Part shown: in pieces, positions 34,758-44,104 of the stretch
How positions within the stretch are numbered: the stretch's first letter is position 1
How the letters are laid out: every line of letters starts with the position of its first letter
NCBI GenBank assembly: GCA_018676675.1
Contig: JABHEG010000196.1
Span: 1 to 64,000, forward strand
DNA length: 64,000 nt
Reading direction: 5' to 3'
DNA from: Lentisphaerota bacterium
GTDB lineage: Bacteria > Verrucomicrobiota > Lentisphaeria > Oligosphaerales > JABHEG01
Notes under the pieces: model-generated
What the model was told of the DNA's origin: nothing
What the model saw: only the letters and a program-made list of their open reading frames with translations
Databases searched by the model: none
Translations under genes and position numbers: made by a program

Positions 34758-35032
34758 GGGAAGGTAACCTCTCTAAAGACAGGTTTCGTTCCCACCAGTC
34801 GTGCGGGGGGAAGCCCCTGTTTGTGCTTGGAGCTGGAGCCGGAAGGTGTCTTATCGGGCAGACAGCCGGGCCAAGTCACCCGCACCGTGGAGTCCGGACG
34901 CCGAAGATAGACGTACAGGTTCGCTCACAGGAACGCACCGAGGTGGGTCAAAGAAGGGGGGCGCCAGCAAAGAAGAACAGGACGCGCTTTTCTGCCTCTG
35001 TCTCTATGGGAGAGTACGCCCTGAGGAGATGT

Positions 35033-35109
35033 TGGGGTGGATGACGGGGCTCGAACCCGCGACCTCCTGGGCCACAACCAGGCGCTCTACCAACTGAGCT
35101 ACAACCACC
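35033..35109 (-). tRNA. tRNA-His (anticodon GTG)
   Basis: The minus strand folds as a 77-nt tRNA including an encoded CCA (35033-35035) and the extra 5' G at position -1 (complement of 35109) opposite C73, which is specific for tRNA-His. The D arm is GTAGCTCAGTTGGTAGAGC, the anticodon stem CCTGG/CCAGG encloses loop TTGTGGC with anticodon GTG, and the T arm contains GGGTTCGAGCCCC. The acceptor stem has one T-T opposition at pair 5-68; all other pairs form. Confidence 0.95.
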
Positions 35110-35123
35110 ATCAAATGGAACCC

Positions 35124-35153
35124 TTAATATCATTCTGCGGTGGCGGGTTTCAA
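35124..35153 (-). promoter_or_regulatory. Candidate promoter of tRNA-His
   Basis: On the minus strand TTGAAA (35148-35153) and TATTAA (35124-35129) are 18 bases apart, and the -10 box ends 14 bases before the tRNA 5' end. Spacing and position fit a sigma-70-type promoter. Confidence 0.5.
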
Positions 35154-35249
35154 CCGCAAACGGTAGATTTCCGGCCAATTCCGATGGTTGGCGTCGTCGT
35201 TGGCGCGGCCTCCATCTGGAGAATCCCTCGTCTTCACTGGAAACCCGGC

Positions 35250-37205
35250 ATGCCCGACACGACACAGAACGAGTCTCTGAGCCTTGCCGTCCCGATTGCA
35301 GGACTGCCTGCCGGAGAGATCATGCCGCCAATGTCACCCGACGATCCCACGTGGGCTGTTATGGATGGGTGGGTGGATCCCCTGGCCCCGCGCTGCGGGT
35401 ACAGAACTCCCTCTGGGAAGACCGCGATTGCAGGCGAAAACGGTGCCAAAGCGATCGCCTGGGAGAATGCTCCCGACTCCGAACGGTGCCTGATGACCGG
35501 AGCCCAGACGTGGCGTGACTACACGGCCACCTGCCGTGTGCAAGCCCTTCAGGAGACCTGTGGCCCTTGCCTGGACGGCCATCAGATCACCTGGGCCAGC
35601 GCCGGCCTGGTGTTCCGCATGGAGACCTCCCGGCGTTACTACTATTTCGGTCTCCAGCAGAAGCATCGCCTCGTGCTCTTCCGCCGTTCAGACGATGAAT
35701 GGGCCGAACTCGCGTCCAGGATCGTTGACTACCATGACAGTGTCATCACCTTGACCGTCGAGGCCAACGGGGACAGCCTCCGGGCCGCCTGCCCGGAACT
35801 CGGCGTGAGCTTCTTCGCCGTGGACACACAACTCAAGAGCGGCAAGGTCGGCTTCCGAGCTCGTGGGGAATGCAGGCTCTTCGATCTGCAGGTCTCAATG
35901 AATCCGGCCCAGCGCCGACTGAACCAGCGCCTCGCCGAACGTGCTACCGGCTGGACAGCCCAACTCGGAACGACACTGCCGGATGAGGAAAAGATCGGTG
36001 AATTGACGCTTCCCGCCAACGCGACGATTCTCGAAGCCGGCAATTTCGTGGCCCCGGAGGCCAATCACCTCCTCTTGAAGACGGCGGACGGCCTGGAGGC
36101 AGTTGACTGGAGCGGACGGACGCTCTGGCACTTCGAGGAGCCAGTGGGGAAGCACAAGGTGGGAGCGGCAGCCATGGGAAGCAGCCGCCGAATCTATGCC
36201 ATGGTGGGCGAACGCCAGGCCATCGAGCGCGACAGTGTCCGTGGTCAGGCGCTGCGACAAACTCTCGCGGACGAAATCGTCGTTCTGGATGGGGCGACGG
36301 GAGCCGTTCTCAACCGGGAGAAGCTCCCGGAACTCCCGGACGCGGACAAAGTCAACCGGTTCGACTTCTCGTTTGAGACCGGACGGCTGACCAGCGATTC
36401 TGCCATCGATTTTGTGGTCCGACAGTGGCGTTTCGACTGCGGCGACGGAGGGCGGGATCTCTGGGCTTACGACGGAGACTTGAACCTGCTCTGGCACCAC
36501 GCAGTTGATCCCCCCTACGGACACCACAACGCCGTTCACCTGGTCGATCTGAATGGAGACGGCTTGACCGAAGTGATGGCCGGCGGGACACTGCTGAGTT
36601 CGACCGGTGAGATCATCTCAACTCACGACCGTAGCCGCGAGCAGCTGGAAATAGCCGGTGCACACCATTACGACGCCGTATTGGCAGGGCACTTTTCCGG
36701 GGACGAAGAGCAGGACCCAATCGCCTTCCTCATGGGAGGAAGCTCGGGCGTCTATGTCATTGATCCCTTGACTGGCCAGACCCGGTCCTTCCACCGCGTA
36801 GGACACGCCCAGTGGGGAATGGTCGCCAATCTCCGGGATGATCTCCCCGGCCAGGAAATCATGGTGGGAACGCGCTGGGGAAATTACGGCATTCTGAGCC
36901 TGTTCTCAGGGCGAGGCGACCGCCTGTGGTCGATCCAGCCGGACTACATTCTCCAGGGAACGTGCCCAGTGCAATGGACAGCGGATGGTCCACAACACAT
37001 CTGGCTCAACACGAGCAGGGCCGCTCTGGGGCTCTATGATGGGCATGGACGGCTGGTCAAACGGCTGGATGGCCTCCGAGACCTCTGGGGGAACCGATTG
37101 CCGGGACAATGCCGTTGCGACGTGCTGCGGCGAACGCCCGATGGGCCGGATCTGCTGGCATTCGGGATCGACGACACGACACATCTTTTCGCCCCTTCGA
37201 GGTAG
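35250..37205 (+). CDS. Beta-propeller/LamG-like protein of unknown function
   Basis: A 651-residue protein started at ATG 35250, because the upstream in-frame codons run through the tRNA-His gene. No signal peptide is seen. Residues 45-225 look like a LamG/3-keto-disaccharide-hydrolase-type sandwich (AGLVFRMETSRRYYYFGLQ, VGFRARGECRLFDLQV). The C-terminal 400 residues have repeated blade-like segments and an FG-GAP/calcium motif (LVDLNGDGLTEVMAGG), as in rhamnogalacturonan-lyase-type eight-bladed propellers. The ancestral function could be a carbohydrate lyase or binding protein, but catalytic residues could not be assigned. The stop is 7 bases before the start of the Lnt gene, so the two form an operon, an odd pairing. 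Confidence 0.5.
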   Translation: MPDTTQNESLSLAVPIAGLPAGEIMPPMSPDDPTWAVMDGWVDPLAPRCGYRTPSGKTAIAGENGAKAIAWENAPDSERCLMTGAQTWRDYTATCRVQALQETCGPCLDGHQITWASAGLVFRMETSRRYYYFGLQQKHRLVLFRRSDDEWAELASRIVDYHDSVITLTVEANGDSLRAACPELGVSFFAVDTQLKSGKVGFRARGECRLFDLQVSMNPAQRRLNQRLAERATGWTAQLGTTLPDEEKIGELTLPANATILEAGNFVAPEANHLLLKTADGLEAVDWSGRTLWHFEEPVGKHKVGAAAMGSSRRIYAMVGERQAIERDSVRGQALRQTLADEIVVLDGATGAVLNREKLPELPDADKVNRFDFSFETGRLTSDSAIDFVVRQWRFDCGDGGRDLWAYDGDLNLLWHHAVDPPYGHHNAVHLVDLNGDGLTEVMAGGTLLSSTGEIISTHDRSREQLEIAGAHHYDAVLAGHFSGDEEQDPIAFLMGGSSGVYVIDPLTGQTRSFHRVGHAQWGMVANLRDDLPGQEIMVGTRWGNYGILSLFSGRGDRLWSIQPDYILQGTCPVQWTADGPQHIWLNTSRAALGLYDGHGRLVKRLDGLRDLWGNRLPGQCRCDVLRRTPDGPDLLAFGIDDTTHLFAPSR

Positions 37206-37212
37206 GACGATC

Positions 37213-39003
37213 ATGCCTTCCGTGACTAACGACAACTCGTCCTCTTCCCGCCCCCGGAATCTCTCCTGGCTGGTGAGCCGACGGTTCCTTTGCCTCAGGG
37301 TTACCGGTGCCATCGCGTCGGGGCTGCTTCTCAGCGCTGCGTTTCCGCCCATCGAGTGGGACATCATGGGGTGGGTGTTCCTCCTTCCCCTGCTCTGCAT
37401 TGCTCCGCCGCCGGGAGCAGGACGCCGGGCCCTGCTGGGCTATGTCTTCGGCCTGGCCCACTTCCTGCCCTCGCTCGCCTGGCTCAACGAGATCGGTTTT
37501 GCGGCCGGCGTCCTCCTGGCCCTGATCTGTGGGCTCTTCCCCATGTTCTGGTACATCATCGTGTTGCGTATCATCGACGTGCTGGCACCCGCATCCCCAC
37601 CTGACGCTCCCCCGATGCCCCCCTCCCCTCCGGTCGCCATCGCCGGGGCCTTGAACCAATGCATGGTGGCCCTGAGCGCTGCGGCAGTCTGGGTAGCATT
37701 GGAGTGGACGCGCGGCTGGATCTTCACCGGCTTCCCCTGGAACCAGATCGGGGTGACCCAATGGCGTCGACTTACGCTGCTGCAACTGACCACGGTCACC
37801 GGTATTTTCGGGCTAAGTTTCCTCCTGATTGCCTTCAACATGGCGTTTGGCTGCACGATCTATGACTGGTATCGGAGTTTCAGGCTGGGCAAGCCGAGCC
37901 GGCGGCTCTCATGGCCGCTGGGGATGGTGGTTGCCCTCCTCCTCCCTTCGCTCTGGATTGCCTCCCATGCACCCCGTCTGCCGGCTCCGGACCAGACGCT
38001 CCGGGTGCTGGCTGTCCAGGGCAACATTCCCCAATGCCGAGCGTTCACACCGGAGCAACTCCAGCTCTGCTTCGCTGTCTACATGGATCTGACCCGCCAA
38101 GGTGTCCCTGCCACAAAGCCCGACCTGGTCGTCTGGCCGGAGACAGCCATCCCCGCCCCACTCTACCATGAACAGTATCGCACACTCCTCGGGGAGCTTC
38201 TGGCCGACACGCAAACGCCACTGCTCATTGGCGCCGTCGATTTCAGGCGTATCCCGCTGACCGATGAGCCTGACGAAGACGGGGAACGCGATGATGTCCG
38301 CGGCTTCAACTCGGCGTTCTACATCGGGACCGACGGCAGTGTTCTCGATCACTACGACAAGATTCACCTCGTGCCCTTTGGGGAGTTCACTCCGTTTGAG
38401 TCCTATCTCCCCTGGTTGCGCGACATTATCGGTATGGGACGCAGCCTGACTCCGGGGAGAGAGTTCACCGTATTGCGACTCCCAAATGGCGCCCGAGCAG
38501 GCGTGAACATCTGCTTCGAAGATACCTTCCCCGGCATCAGCCGAGGCTTCGTAATCCGGGGTGCCAACGTGCTGATGACACTCACCAACGATGCCTGGTA
38601 TGCGGAGAGCTCAGGCTCGCGCCAACACATGCTCCACACAATCTTCCGGGCCGTCGAACACCGGCGACCCCTGTTCCGTTCCGGGAACAACAGCGACACC
38701 TGTCTGATCCTGCCCAACGGACGGGTGACCGACCTGCTTGAAGACCCGGTGACCGGCGACCGGTTCATACGGGGAAGCCGAACCTACAGCATCCCGATCT
38801 GGAACAACGAGACACTCGGGATGACCTTCTACACGAAGCACGGTGACCTCTTTGCCCAAGGGTGTGTCCTCCTCACGCTGGCGATCCTCTGTGGCCTAAC
38901 CTACCACTGGCTCCGACAGAAAAGACGCCTGTTTGAGGTGGTGACGGAAAAGCCACAGCCTCCGAGCAGCACCTCGGACGGAGCAGAACCGCGCACAACG
39001 TAA
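37213..39003 (+). CDS. lnt: Apolipoprotein N-acyltransferase
   Basis: A 596-residue polytopic inner-membrane enzyme that adds the third acyl chain to lipoproteins. Several hydrophobic segments occupy residues 30-260. The nitrilase-like periplasmic domain follows, with the catalytic glutamate in VVWPETA (about residue 312), lysine in YDKIHLVPFGE (about 381) and cysteine in VNICFED (about 434), which completes the Glu-Lys-Cys triad. It is about 80 residues longer than the E. coli enzyme, with loops in the membrane part. The start is ATG 37213, seven bases after the previous stop. The C-terminal ~10 codons and stop lie inside a palindromic repeat unit (see 38972-39255), so the tail may be recently acquired. 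It supports Gram-negative lipoprotein biogenesis and fits the Lol-like cluster downstream. Confidence 0.92.
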   Translation: MPSVTNDNSSSSRPRNLSWLVSRRFLCLRVTGAIASGLLLSAAFPPIEWDIMGWVFLLPLLCIAPPPGAGRRALLGYVFGLAHFLPSLAWLNEIGFAAGVLLALICGLFPMFWYIIVLRIIDVLAPASPPDAPPMPPSPPVAIAGALNQCMVALSAAAVWVALEWTRGWIFTGFPWNQIGVTQWRRLTLLQLTTVTGIFGLSFLLIAFNMAFGCTIYDWYRSFRLGKPSRRLSWPLGMVVALLLPSLWIASHAPRLPAPDQTLRVLAVQGNIPQCRAFTPEQLQLCFAVYMDLTRQGVPATKPDLVVWPETAIPAPLYHEQYRTLLGELLADTQTPLLIGAVDFRRIPLTDEPDEDGERDDVRGFNSAFYIGTDGSVLDHYDKIHLVPFGEFTPFESYLPWLRDIIGMGRSLTPGREFTVLRLPNGARAGVNICFEDTFPGISRGFVIRGANVLMTLTNDAWYAESSGSRQHMLHTIFRAVEHRRPLFRSGNNSDTCLILPNGRVTDLLEDPVTGDRFIRGSRTYSIPIWNNETLGMTFYTKHGDLFAQGCVLLTLAILCGLTYHWLRQKRRLFEVVTEKPQPPSSTSDGAEPRTT

Positions 39004-39255
39004 GCGGGCATCGCTTACGCAGTTCGAACGGGGACTGGAGACCGCTTCTGCTAGTCGCGGCTCGGACGGACAGGGCGCTCTGAACAGAGCCGCGCACAAC
39101 GCAAGCGGGAATGGCTTACGCGGCTCGGACGGACAGGGCGCTCTGAACAGAGCCCCGCACAACGCAAGCGGGCATCGCTTCCGCGGCTTGGGCAGGAAAC
39201 TGAAGACCGCTCCCGCCAGTCGCGGTTCGGACCGGAGCCGGGACGCGCACAACAC
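38972..39255. repeat. Tandem palindromic repeats overlapping the lnt stop
   Basis: Two 63-bp units (39059-39121, 39122-39184) begin GGCTCGGACGGACAGGGCGC and are nearly identical. Degenerate copies flank them (from about 38972 within lnt, and 39200-39255). A perfect 8-bp hairpin CGTAAGCG/CGCTTACG (38999-39006 and 39012-39019) contains the lnt stop codon. It may end lnt transcription or stabilise its mRNA. No gene is present from 39004 to 39395. Confidence 0.75.
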
Positions 39256-39395
39256 CGCAAGAAAACCCTCATTCCACTTGCCCACTGGTCCACTGGGGTG
39301 TACATACTTTGGTCGGGGTCGCTATGCGCCCCACAAGCAAAACCATCTTTACAGACCAGTCATCTAGTGTAGTTGAAACAGGAGGAGTTGGAGCA

Positions 39396-40388
39396 ATGGG
39401 ACGACCAGTCACCCTTTTCACCGGACAGTGGGCGGATCTTCCGCTGGAAGTCATGGCCGAAAAGGCCGCATCATGGGGCTACGAAGGACTTGAGCTGGCC
39501 TGCTGGGGCGACCACATGGACGTCAACCAGGCCGCCGTGGATCCGAGCTACTGTGAGCAACAGCTCGCGATCCTCGAGAAGAACGGTCTCAAGTGCTGGG
39601 CCATCAGCAACCACCTCGCCGGCCAACTCGTCTGCGACCTCAACAACGACGGACGCAGTGACATGTTCGCCCCTCCTGAACTCGGCGGGAATGCGGCAGG
39701 ACAACAGGATTGGGCCAGCGAACAGATGAAGCTTACCGCCAGAGCCGCCAAGAACCTGGGGGTCAGCGTGGTCAACGGATTCACCGGATCCTCGATCTGG
39801 CACATGCTGTACAGCTTCCCACCGGTCTCCCCCGAAATGCTCGCAGCGGGATACCAAGACTTTGCTGACAAGTGGAACCCGATCCTGGACGTCTTTGGTG
39901 AGTGCGGCGTCAAGTTCGCCCTGGAAGTCCATCCCACTGAGATCGCCTACGATATCGTCACGTCCGAGTGCGCCCTGGAAGCCATTGGTCGACGAGAGGA
40001 GTTCGGCTTCAACTTCGACCCAAGTCACCTGCATTGGCAGATGGTGGATCCCGTGGTCTTCCTGAACACCTTCCCCGATCGTATCTACCACGTCCACATG
40101 AAGGATGCTATCGTCACTCTTGACGGGCGTTCCGGCATTCTCTCCTCGCACCTGGACTTCGGATCCGCAGGGCGGGGATGGGACTTCCGCAGCCTCGGCC
40201 GCGGCGGGGTCAACTTCGAGGAAATCGTCCGGGCTCTGAACCGCATGGGCTACGACGGCCCGTTGTCGGTCGAGTGGGAAGACTCAGGCATGGATCGTGA
40301 ACACGGCGCCGCAGAAGCCTGCGACTTTGTCAAGAAGGCTGACTTCCCCTCCTCTGACATCAAGTTCGACGCCCAGATGGAGAACTGA
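39396..40388 (+). CDS. Sugar phosphate isomerase/epimerase (xylose-isomerase-like TIM barrel)
   Basis: A 330-residue protein started at ATG 39396 after GGAGGAG. AP-endonuclease-2/xylose-isomerase-like TIM barrel (PF01261) marks include WGYEGLELACWGDHMDV (residues 27-43), the glutamate in FALEVHPTEIAYD (about 180), FNFDPSHLHWQ (about 212), YHVHMKDA (about 236) and LSVEWEDSGMDREHGA near the C-terminus. These are the metal-binding Glu/Asp/His positions of inosose-dehydratase, hydroxypyruvate-isomerase and 3-keto-sugar epimerase relatives. It is cytoplasmic. The next gene, a Gfo/Idh/MocA oxidoreductase, is a usual metabolic partner: oxidoreductase makes a keto sugar, isomerase rearranges it. A terminator separates them, so they are not one simple operon. 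Confidence 0.85.
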   Translation: MGRPVTLFTGQWADLPLEVMAEKAASWGYEGLELACWGDHMDVNQAAVDPSYCEQQLAILEKNGLKCWAISNHLAGQLVCDLNNDGRSDMFAPPELGGNAAGQQDWASEQMKLTARAAKNLGVSVVNGFTGSSIWHMLYSFPPVSPEMLAAGYQDFADKWNPILDVFGECGVKFALEVHPTEIAYDIVTSECALEAIGRREEFGFNFDPSHLHWQMVDPVVFLNTFPDRIYHVHMKDAIVTLDGRSGILSSHLDFGSAGRGWDFRSLGRGGVNFEEIVRALNRMGYDGPLSVEWEDSGMDREHGAAEACDFVKKADFPSSDIKFDAQMEN

Positions 40389-40438
40389 TAGAACGTCTCC
40401 CGGCCCTTTTCTTGAGGCCTGGATACGAGACAGATTCG

Positions 40439-40476
40439 GAAGGACCTCGGAGCGATTCCGAGGTCCTTCTTTCTTA
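40439..40476 (+). terminator. Rho-independent terminator
   Basis: A 12-bp perfect stem (GAAGGACCTCGG at 40439-40450 and its complement at 40458-40469) with loop AGCGATT is followed by a T-rich tract (TTTCTT). It lies 50 bases after the isomerase stop and ends that transcript before the oxidoreductase gene. Confidence 0.85.
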
Positions 40477-40508
40477 CGTCACACGCAGACGCAGAGGAGA
40501 GCGACAGA

Positions 40509-41789
40509 ATGGCACCAAAACGCTTCGTCATCGCCGGAACGGGCGGCCGCGGAACGGGCAGCTATGCAGGCACGATCTTGCGCGAGTTCGAAGGCCGTAT
40601 CGAGGTTGCCGGGCTGTATGACATCAACCCACTTCGCACCCAGGCCGCGAACAAAATCCTCGGGACCGAGTTTCCCGTCTTTGAGGATTTCGGTACCATG
40701 CTGGCGACGGTGAAACCCGACGGCGTGATTGTCACGACGAAAGACTGCACGCACGCGGAGTATGTCGTTCAGGCACTGGAGGCCGGTATCCCGACCTTCT
40801 CCGAGAAGCCACTGTGCACGACACGGGAGCAGGTAGCAGACATACGCCAAGCCGCAGCCCGTAGCGCCGCGGAAGGCTATGTGACCCACAACATGCGCTT
40901 CAACCCCGATCTGGAGGAGCTCAAGCGTCGGCTGGTCGCAGGGGACATCGGGGACGTGCTCCACATCCAGTTCACCGAAACGCTCGACCGCTTCCACGGA
41001 GCAGACTACTTTCGCCGTTGGCACCGATTCATGGACAACAGCGCCGGGCTGATGGTGCACAAGGCCTCACACCACTTCGACGTTATGAACTGGTTTGCCG
41101 ACAGCCGCCCCAAGACCGTAACGGGACAGGGTTGCCTGGCCTACTATGGACGCATGGGGCCACGGCGCGGGGAACGCTGCTCAACCTGCCCCCACGCCGA
41201 CACCTGCAACTTCTACGCAGACGTCTTCAAGAGCGAACGCAATGTCCTGCTCTACAAGGAGCCCGAAGTTGCGGATGGCTACTTCCGAGACAGTTGCGTC
41301 TTTGACGAGCGCATCGACATCCCTGACACCATCGCGGCGACCATGACGTATGACAACGGTGTGGTGGCCTCGTACTCCCTCATCGCCTACGCCAGCTATG
41401 AAAGCATGCGCATCGGCGTAGAGGGAACAAAGGGGCGCCTGGAAGTTTACCATCGCTACGGGACGAGCTGGGCCGTCGGACACAAGGGGAACGAGGCCAA
41501 CGCCAGTCTGGCCAATGACGGAACAGACGCGGACGACCGACGCCAGTTCTTCTTCGTCCTGCCGCACGAAAACCACGTAGAAATGATCCCTAAGCGAAAA
41601 GTCACGGGCGGCCACGGAGGCGCAGACCCCAAACTGAGAGAGTTCCTGTTCGGCGACACAGTCCACGATGACCCCCTCAGTCAGAAGGCTCCTCTGGAAG
41701 ATGGGATCCAGGCTGTGCTGGTGGGACTCTCAGTAAACGAGAGTATCGCAAGAAACGGGCAACCCATTGAGGTCCAGGACGGGCCGTAA
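40509..41789 (+). CDS. Gfo/Idh/MocA family oxidoreductase
   Basis: A 426-residue NAD(P)-dependent sugar dehydrogenase-type protein. The Rossmann start is MAPKRFVIAGTGGRGTGSYAG with an acidic end (GLYDINP), then SEKPL with the family EKP lysine near residue 98. HKASHHFDVMNWF (about 183) provides the catalytic-region histidine. An unusual cysteine cluster CSTCPHADTC (about 220-230) could bind zinc or be structural and is found in a subgroup of the family. GAGGAGAGC precedes ATG 40509. It has its own transcription start, judged by the upstream terminator. It is likely to oxidise a sugar or cyclitol that the isomerase at 39396 also handles; the substrate is unknown. Confidence 0.88.
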   Translation: MAPKRFVIAGTGGRGTGSYAGTILREFEGRIEVAGLYDINPLRTQAANKILGTEFPVFEDFGTMLATVKPDGVIVTTKDCTHAEYVVQALEAGIPTFSEKPLCTTREQVADIRQAAARSAAEGYVTHNMRFNPDLEELKRRLVAGDIGDVLHIQFTETLDRFHGADYFRRWHRFMDNSAGLMVHKASHHFDVMNWFADSRPKTVTGQGCLAYYGRMGPRRGERCSTCPHADTCNFYADVFKSERNVLLYKEPEVADGYFRDSCVFDERIDIPDTIAATMTYDNGVVASYSLIAYASYESMRIGVEGTKGRLEVYHRYGTSWAVGHKGNEANASLANDGTDADDRRQFFFVLPHENHVEMIPKRKVTGGHGGADPKLREFLFGDTVHDDPLSQKAPLEDGIQAVLVGLSVNESIARNGQPIEVQDGP

Positions 41790-41850
41790 ACACCTGGCAG
41801 TGGTGCTTCATCTGTTTCAGTCGGCCGTGCCCCCGGGCGGCATCTTTGTG

Positions 41851-41932
41851 TGGCGGTCGGAGGGCCGCCCGCCGTACAAGAATACGGGCAGAATCCTCAA
41901 GATGGCGGTCGGAGGGCCGCCCGCCCTACAAG
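41851..41932. repeat. Two near-identical 30-bp REP-like repeats
   Basis: TGGCGGTCGGAGGGCCGCCC followed by GCC(G/C)TACAAG occurs at 41851-41880 and 41903-41932, with one mismatch. Each copy contains a GGCGG/CCGCC stem. The pair lies in the gap between the convergent oxidoreductase and TonB-receptor genes. Confidence 0.7.
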
Positions 41933-41949
41933 GGGAATCCAGGAGAGCG

Positions 41950-43938
41950 TCACATCTCGTGCTGCAGCCCCACGAAGATCTGCAGGCCGTAGTCGGGGAA
42001 ACCGACCACGGTTGAGTACTCGTCGTCAAGCAGATTCTCCACCGTGCAGTAGACTCGGGTCGACTTGTCCTTCCCGAACGAATACCCGGCATTCACGTTG
42101 AGATCGGCAAAATCCCCAAGATCGTGATAATTGCCGTCCTGGGCAAAGCGTTTGTTGGCGTAGGCGCCGACATAGCGCCCAAACAGGTTGATATCCAGCC
42201 CACCGAATTCTGCCCTCAGCCCTGCAGTCACGATCTGGTCCGGAATCTCCGCGTGACTGCTCCAGCCGCCACCAATTCGCCGTTGGGAGTTCATGAATGT
42301 GGCCGTGGTGTAGGCAGTATAGTGCTCACGAATGAGGGCTGAGTGGGCCTCGATCTCGATGCCGTATTGCCGGACATCCGCGTTGGCATACGTGTTGTAA
42401 GTATCGCCGGCAACGGTCGTCTGGGTCTCGCTGAGCAACACAGCCGACGTGCGATGCGTCATGAATCCCCCGACCTGCAGTACGCCTCGGCCGTCGACCT
42501 CGTAACGTAGTCCACCATCGAGAATCGCTCGGCTCTCACGCTCTATGTCACTCCCATCTTCTGAAACGGCAGCTGGCGGGGCATCCACCGTTCCGGCAGC
42601 GGCGTGGCTGTAGAGAGCCAGCGAGGGCGCCACGTCATACTTGGCGCCAAACGTTGCCGTCACGGCAGGGTCGCCCCACTCATCCTCGATCAGTCCGGCC
42701 TTCATGTTTGCCCCGGTAAGACTGAAGTTGGCGTCAGTGTAGTCACGATACCACGTGCGAGTAAGGCGCAGCCCGGCGTCCAAGGTGAGGCGGTCAAAGC
42801 GGTGCTCATCCATGATGACACCAGAGAAGGTCTGCACGTTCATCGTCCTGCCAACGAAGAACCGTTTCCCTTCGGGGCAGACCCAATGGTTGTATTGCAG
42901 ACCGAGACGCAACGTGTTGGCATCGCTGAGATTCACTGCATGAAGGACGCCTGCGTTATACTCCCAGTCCAGTTCCCGCGCGTTCCTGCTCGGGTTGTTG
43001 TCTCGCTCGTACGACACAGAACGACGCATGTAGCCGAAATCCAGCTCGGTGCTGGCCCGGTCGCTGTGCTCCAGCAACGCCCTGAAGTTGCCACCAATCG
43101 ACCGGTAGGGAGAGAACTCTTCGTAGCGGCTCTTGAAACCGTTCATGCCGGGATCCTGAATCAGGCGCAGCTCGCGTTCGCCTTCGAGTGCAAAGCCGGT
43201 CAGCTCAAGGTGCAGACCTTCGGTGGGCATCAGACCGGCCGTACCGAAAAATGAGGCGAAGTGTTCTGCCGCGTTCTCATCGTCAGGCCCTGCTGTGGAG
43301 TTCCATCCGGCCCCCACCGTGTAGTAGGTCTCTTCGTCCCGATCCCCGTGCACCACCCATGAGCGCACACTCTCATCCGTGCCCATTTGGGCGTCGAGCA
43401 ATGTCGTCGGCTCGTCAAAGCGCCGGGGAACGACATTGATCGCGCCCACCAACCCGGAGTTAGGTCCGACCATGATCGCGCCACCGGAACGCAGGATCTC
43501 AACCCGCTCGATGGCTCCGGCAGGAACAAAGGACGGAACTTCCCAGAATGACCGCTGCCAGACCCCGTTGAAGGCAAAATCCGGGTAGGGGTAGATCTGC
43601 CCTCGATAGGAAACGAGCTGCTTCTCTTTCCGCCCACGCTCCTCGACAAATACGCCGGGTGCGAATTCCAGAGCATCAACCAGATTGCCGGCATCTCGGA
43701 AACGAAGCGTCGAGGCATCGACAACAGAGGTGGCTATCTCAAGAGAAGCAGACTCCAGGGTGGGAGTGGAAAGAAGGTCACGATCAAGCTTCGGGACCTC
43801 GACCAGGATCTCCCCCAAGCGCAGAAGTCGCTCCCCCTGCCCTGCCTTTCCGGTGACTTCCTCCGCTTGTCCTATCTCACCAAGACCAACAGTCACTGCC
43901 AGACACACGCCTAGAAAACGCCCCAACCGACCTAACAT
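41950..43938 (-). CDS. TonB-dependent outer-membrane receptor
   Basis: A 662-residue protein with a signal peptide (about residues 1-25). A short N-terminal stretch with EILVEVPK resembles a TonB box. The plug domain spans about 60-170 (NLVDALEFAPGVFVEERG, AIERVEILRSGGAIMVGPNSGLVGAINVVPR, a classical plug ending). The remainder is a beta-barrel ending in aromatic-rich strands (TVENLLDDEYSTVVGFPDYG). Such receptors import siderophores, cobalamin or oligosaccharides using TonB/ExbBD energy. It lies 166 bases downstream of a heparinase-type lyase on the same strand, so uptake of lyase products is the likely role. No SusD-like partner is present, which fits a non-Bacteroidetes host. Confidence 0.85.
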   Translation of the reverse strand: MLGRLGRFLGVCLAVTVGLGEIGQAEEVTGKAGQGERLLRLGEILVEVPKLDRDLLSTPTLESASLEIATSVVDASTLRFRDAGNLVDALEFAPGVFVEERGRKEKQLVSYRGQIYPYPDFAFNGVWQRSFWEVPSFVPAGAIERVEILRSGGAIMVGPNSGLVGAINVVPRRFDEPTTLLDAQMGTDESVRSWVVHGDRDEETYYTVGAGWNSTAGPDDENAAEHFASFFGTAGLMPTEGLHLELTGFALEGERELRLIQDPGMNGFKSRYEEFSPYRSIGGNFRALLEHSDRASTELDFGYMRRSVSYERDNNPSRNARELDWEYNAGVLHAVNLSDANTLRLGLQYNHWVCPEGKRFFVGRTMNVQTFSGVIMDEHRFDRLTLDAGLRLTRTWYRDYTDANFSLTGANMKAGLIEDEWGDPAVTATFGAKYDVAPSLALYSHAAAGTVDAPPAAVSEDGSDIERESRAILDGGLRYEVDGRGVLQVGGFMTHRTSAVLLSETQTTVAGDTYNTYANADVRQYGIEIEAHSALIREHYTAYTTATFMNSQRRIGGGWSSHAEIPDQIVTAGLRAEFGGLDINLFGRYVGAYANKRFAQDGNYHDLGDFADLNVNAGYSFGKDKSTRVYCTVENLLDDEYSTVVGFPDYGLQIFVGLQHEM

Positions 43939-44104
43939 ACCCGTCTCTCCTCTCTGCCTTCACTTCACGCCCCAAGGGCTGCCCAAAGCCCCTGGCTGGC
44001 CACGGGTCTCTCATGCATCATGGAGGCCGTGGCCAACTCATTACTCTGTTTACGCTTGCCGGACGGCAAAGGGGACAACCCGACGGGATGTTTGTCGCTG
44101 GCCG

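Noticed and set aside
35037-35249. N-terminal extension of the beta-propeller-like protein
   Set aside because: It translates through the tRNA-His gene, so it cannot be coding.
36985-37212. N-terminal extension of Lnt
   Set aside because: It overlaps the end of the preceding gene in another frame; Lnt-like sequence starts after ATG 37213.
39059-39184. Possible riboswitch or ncRNA in the 63-bp repeat units
   Set aside because: Tandem near-identical units following a stop codon fit repeat expansion better than a single structured RNA upstream of a gene.
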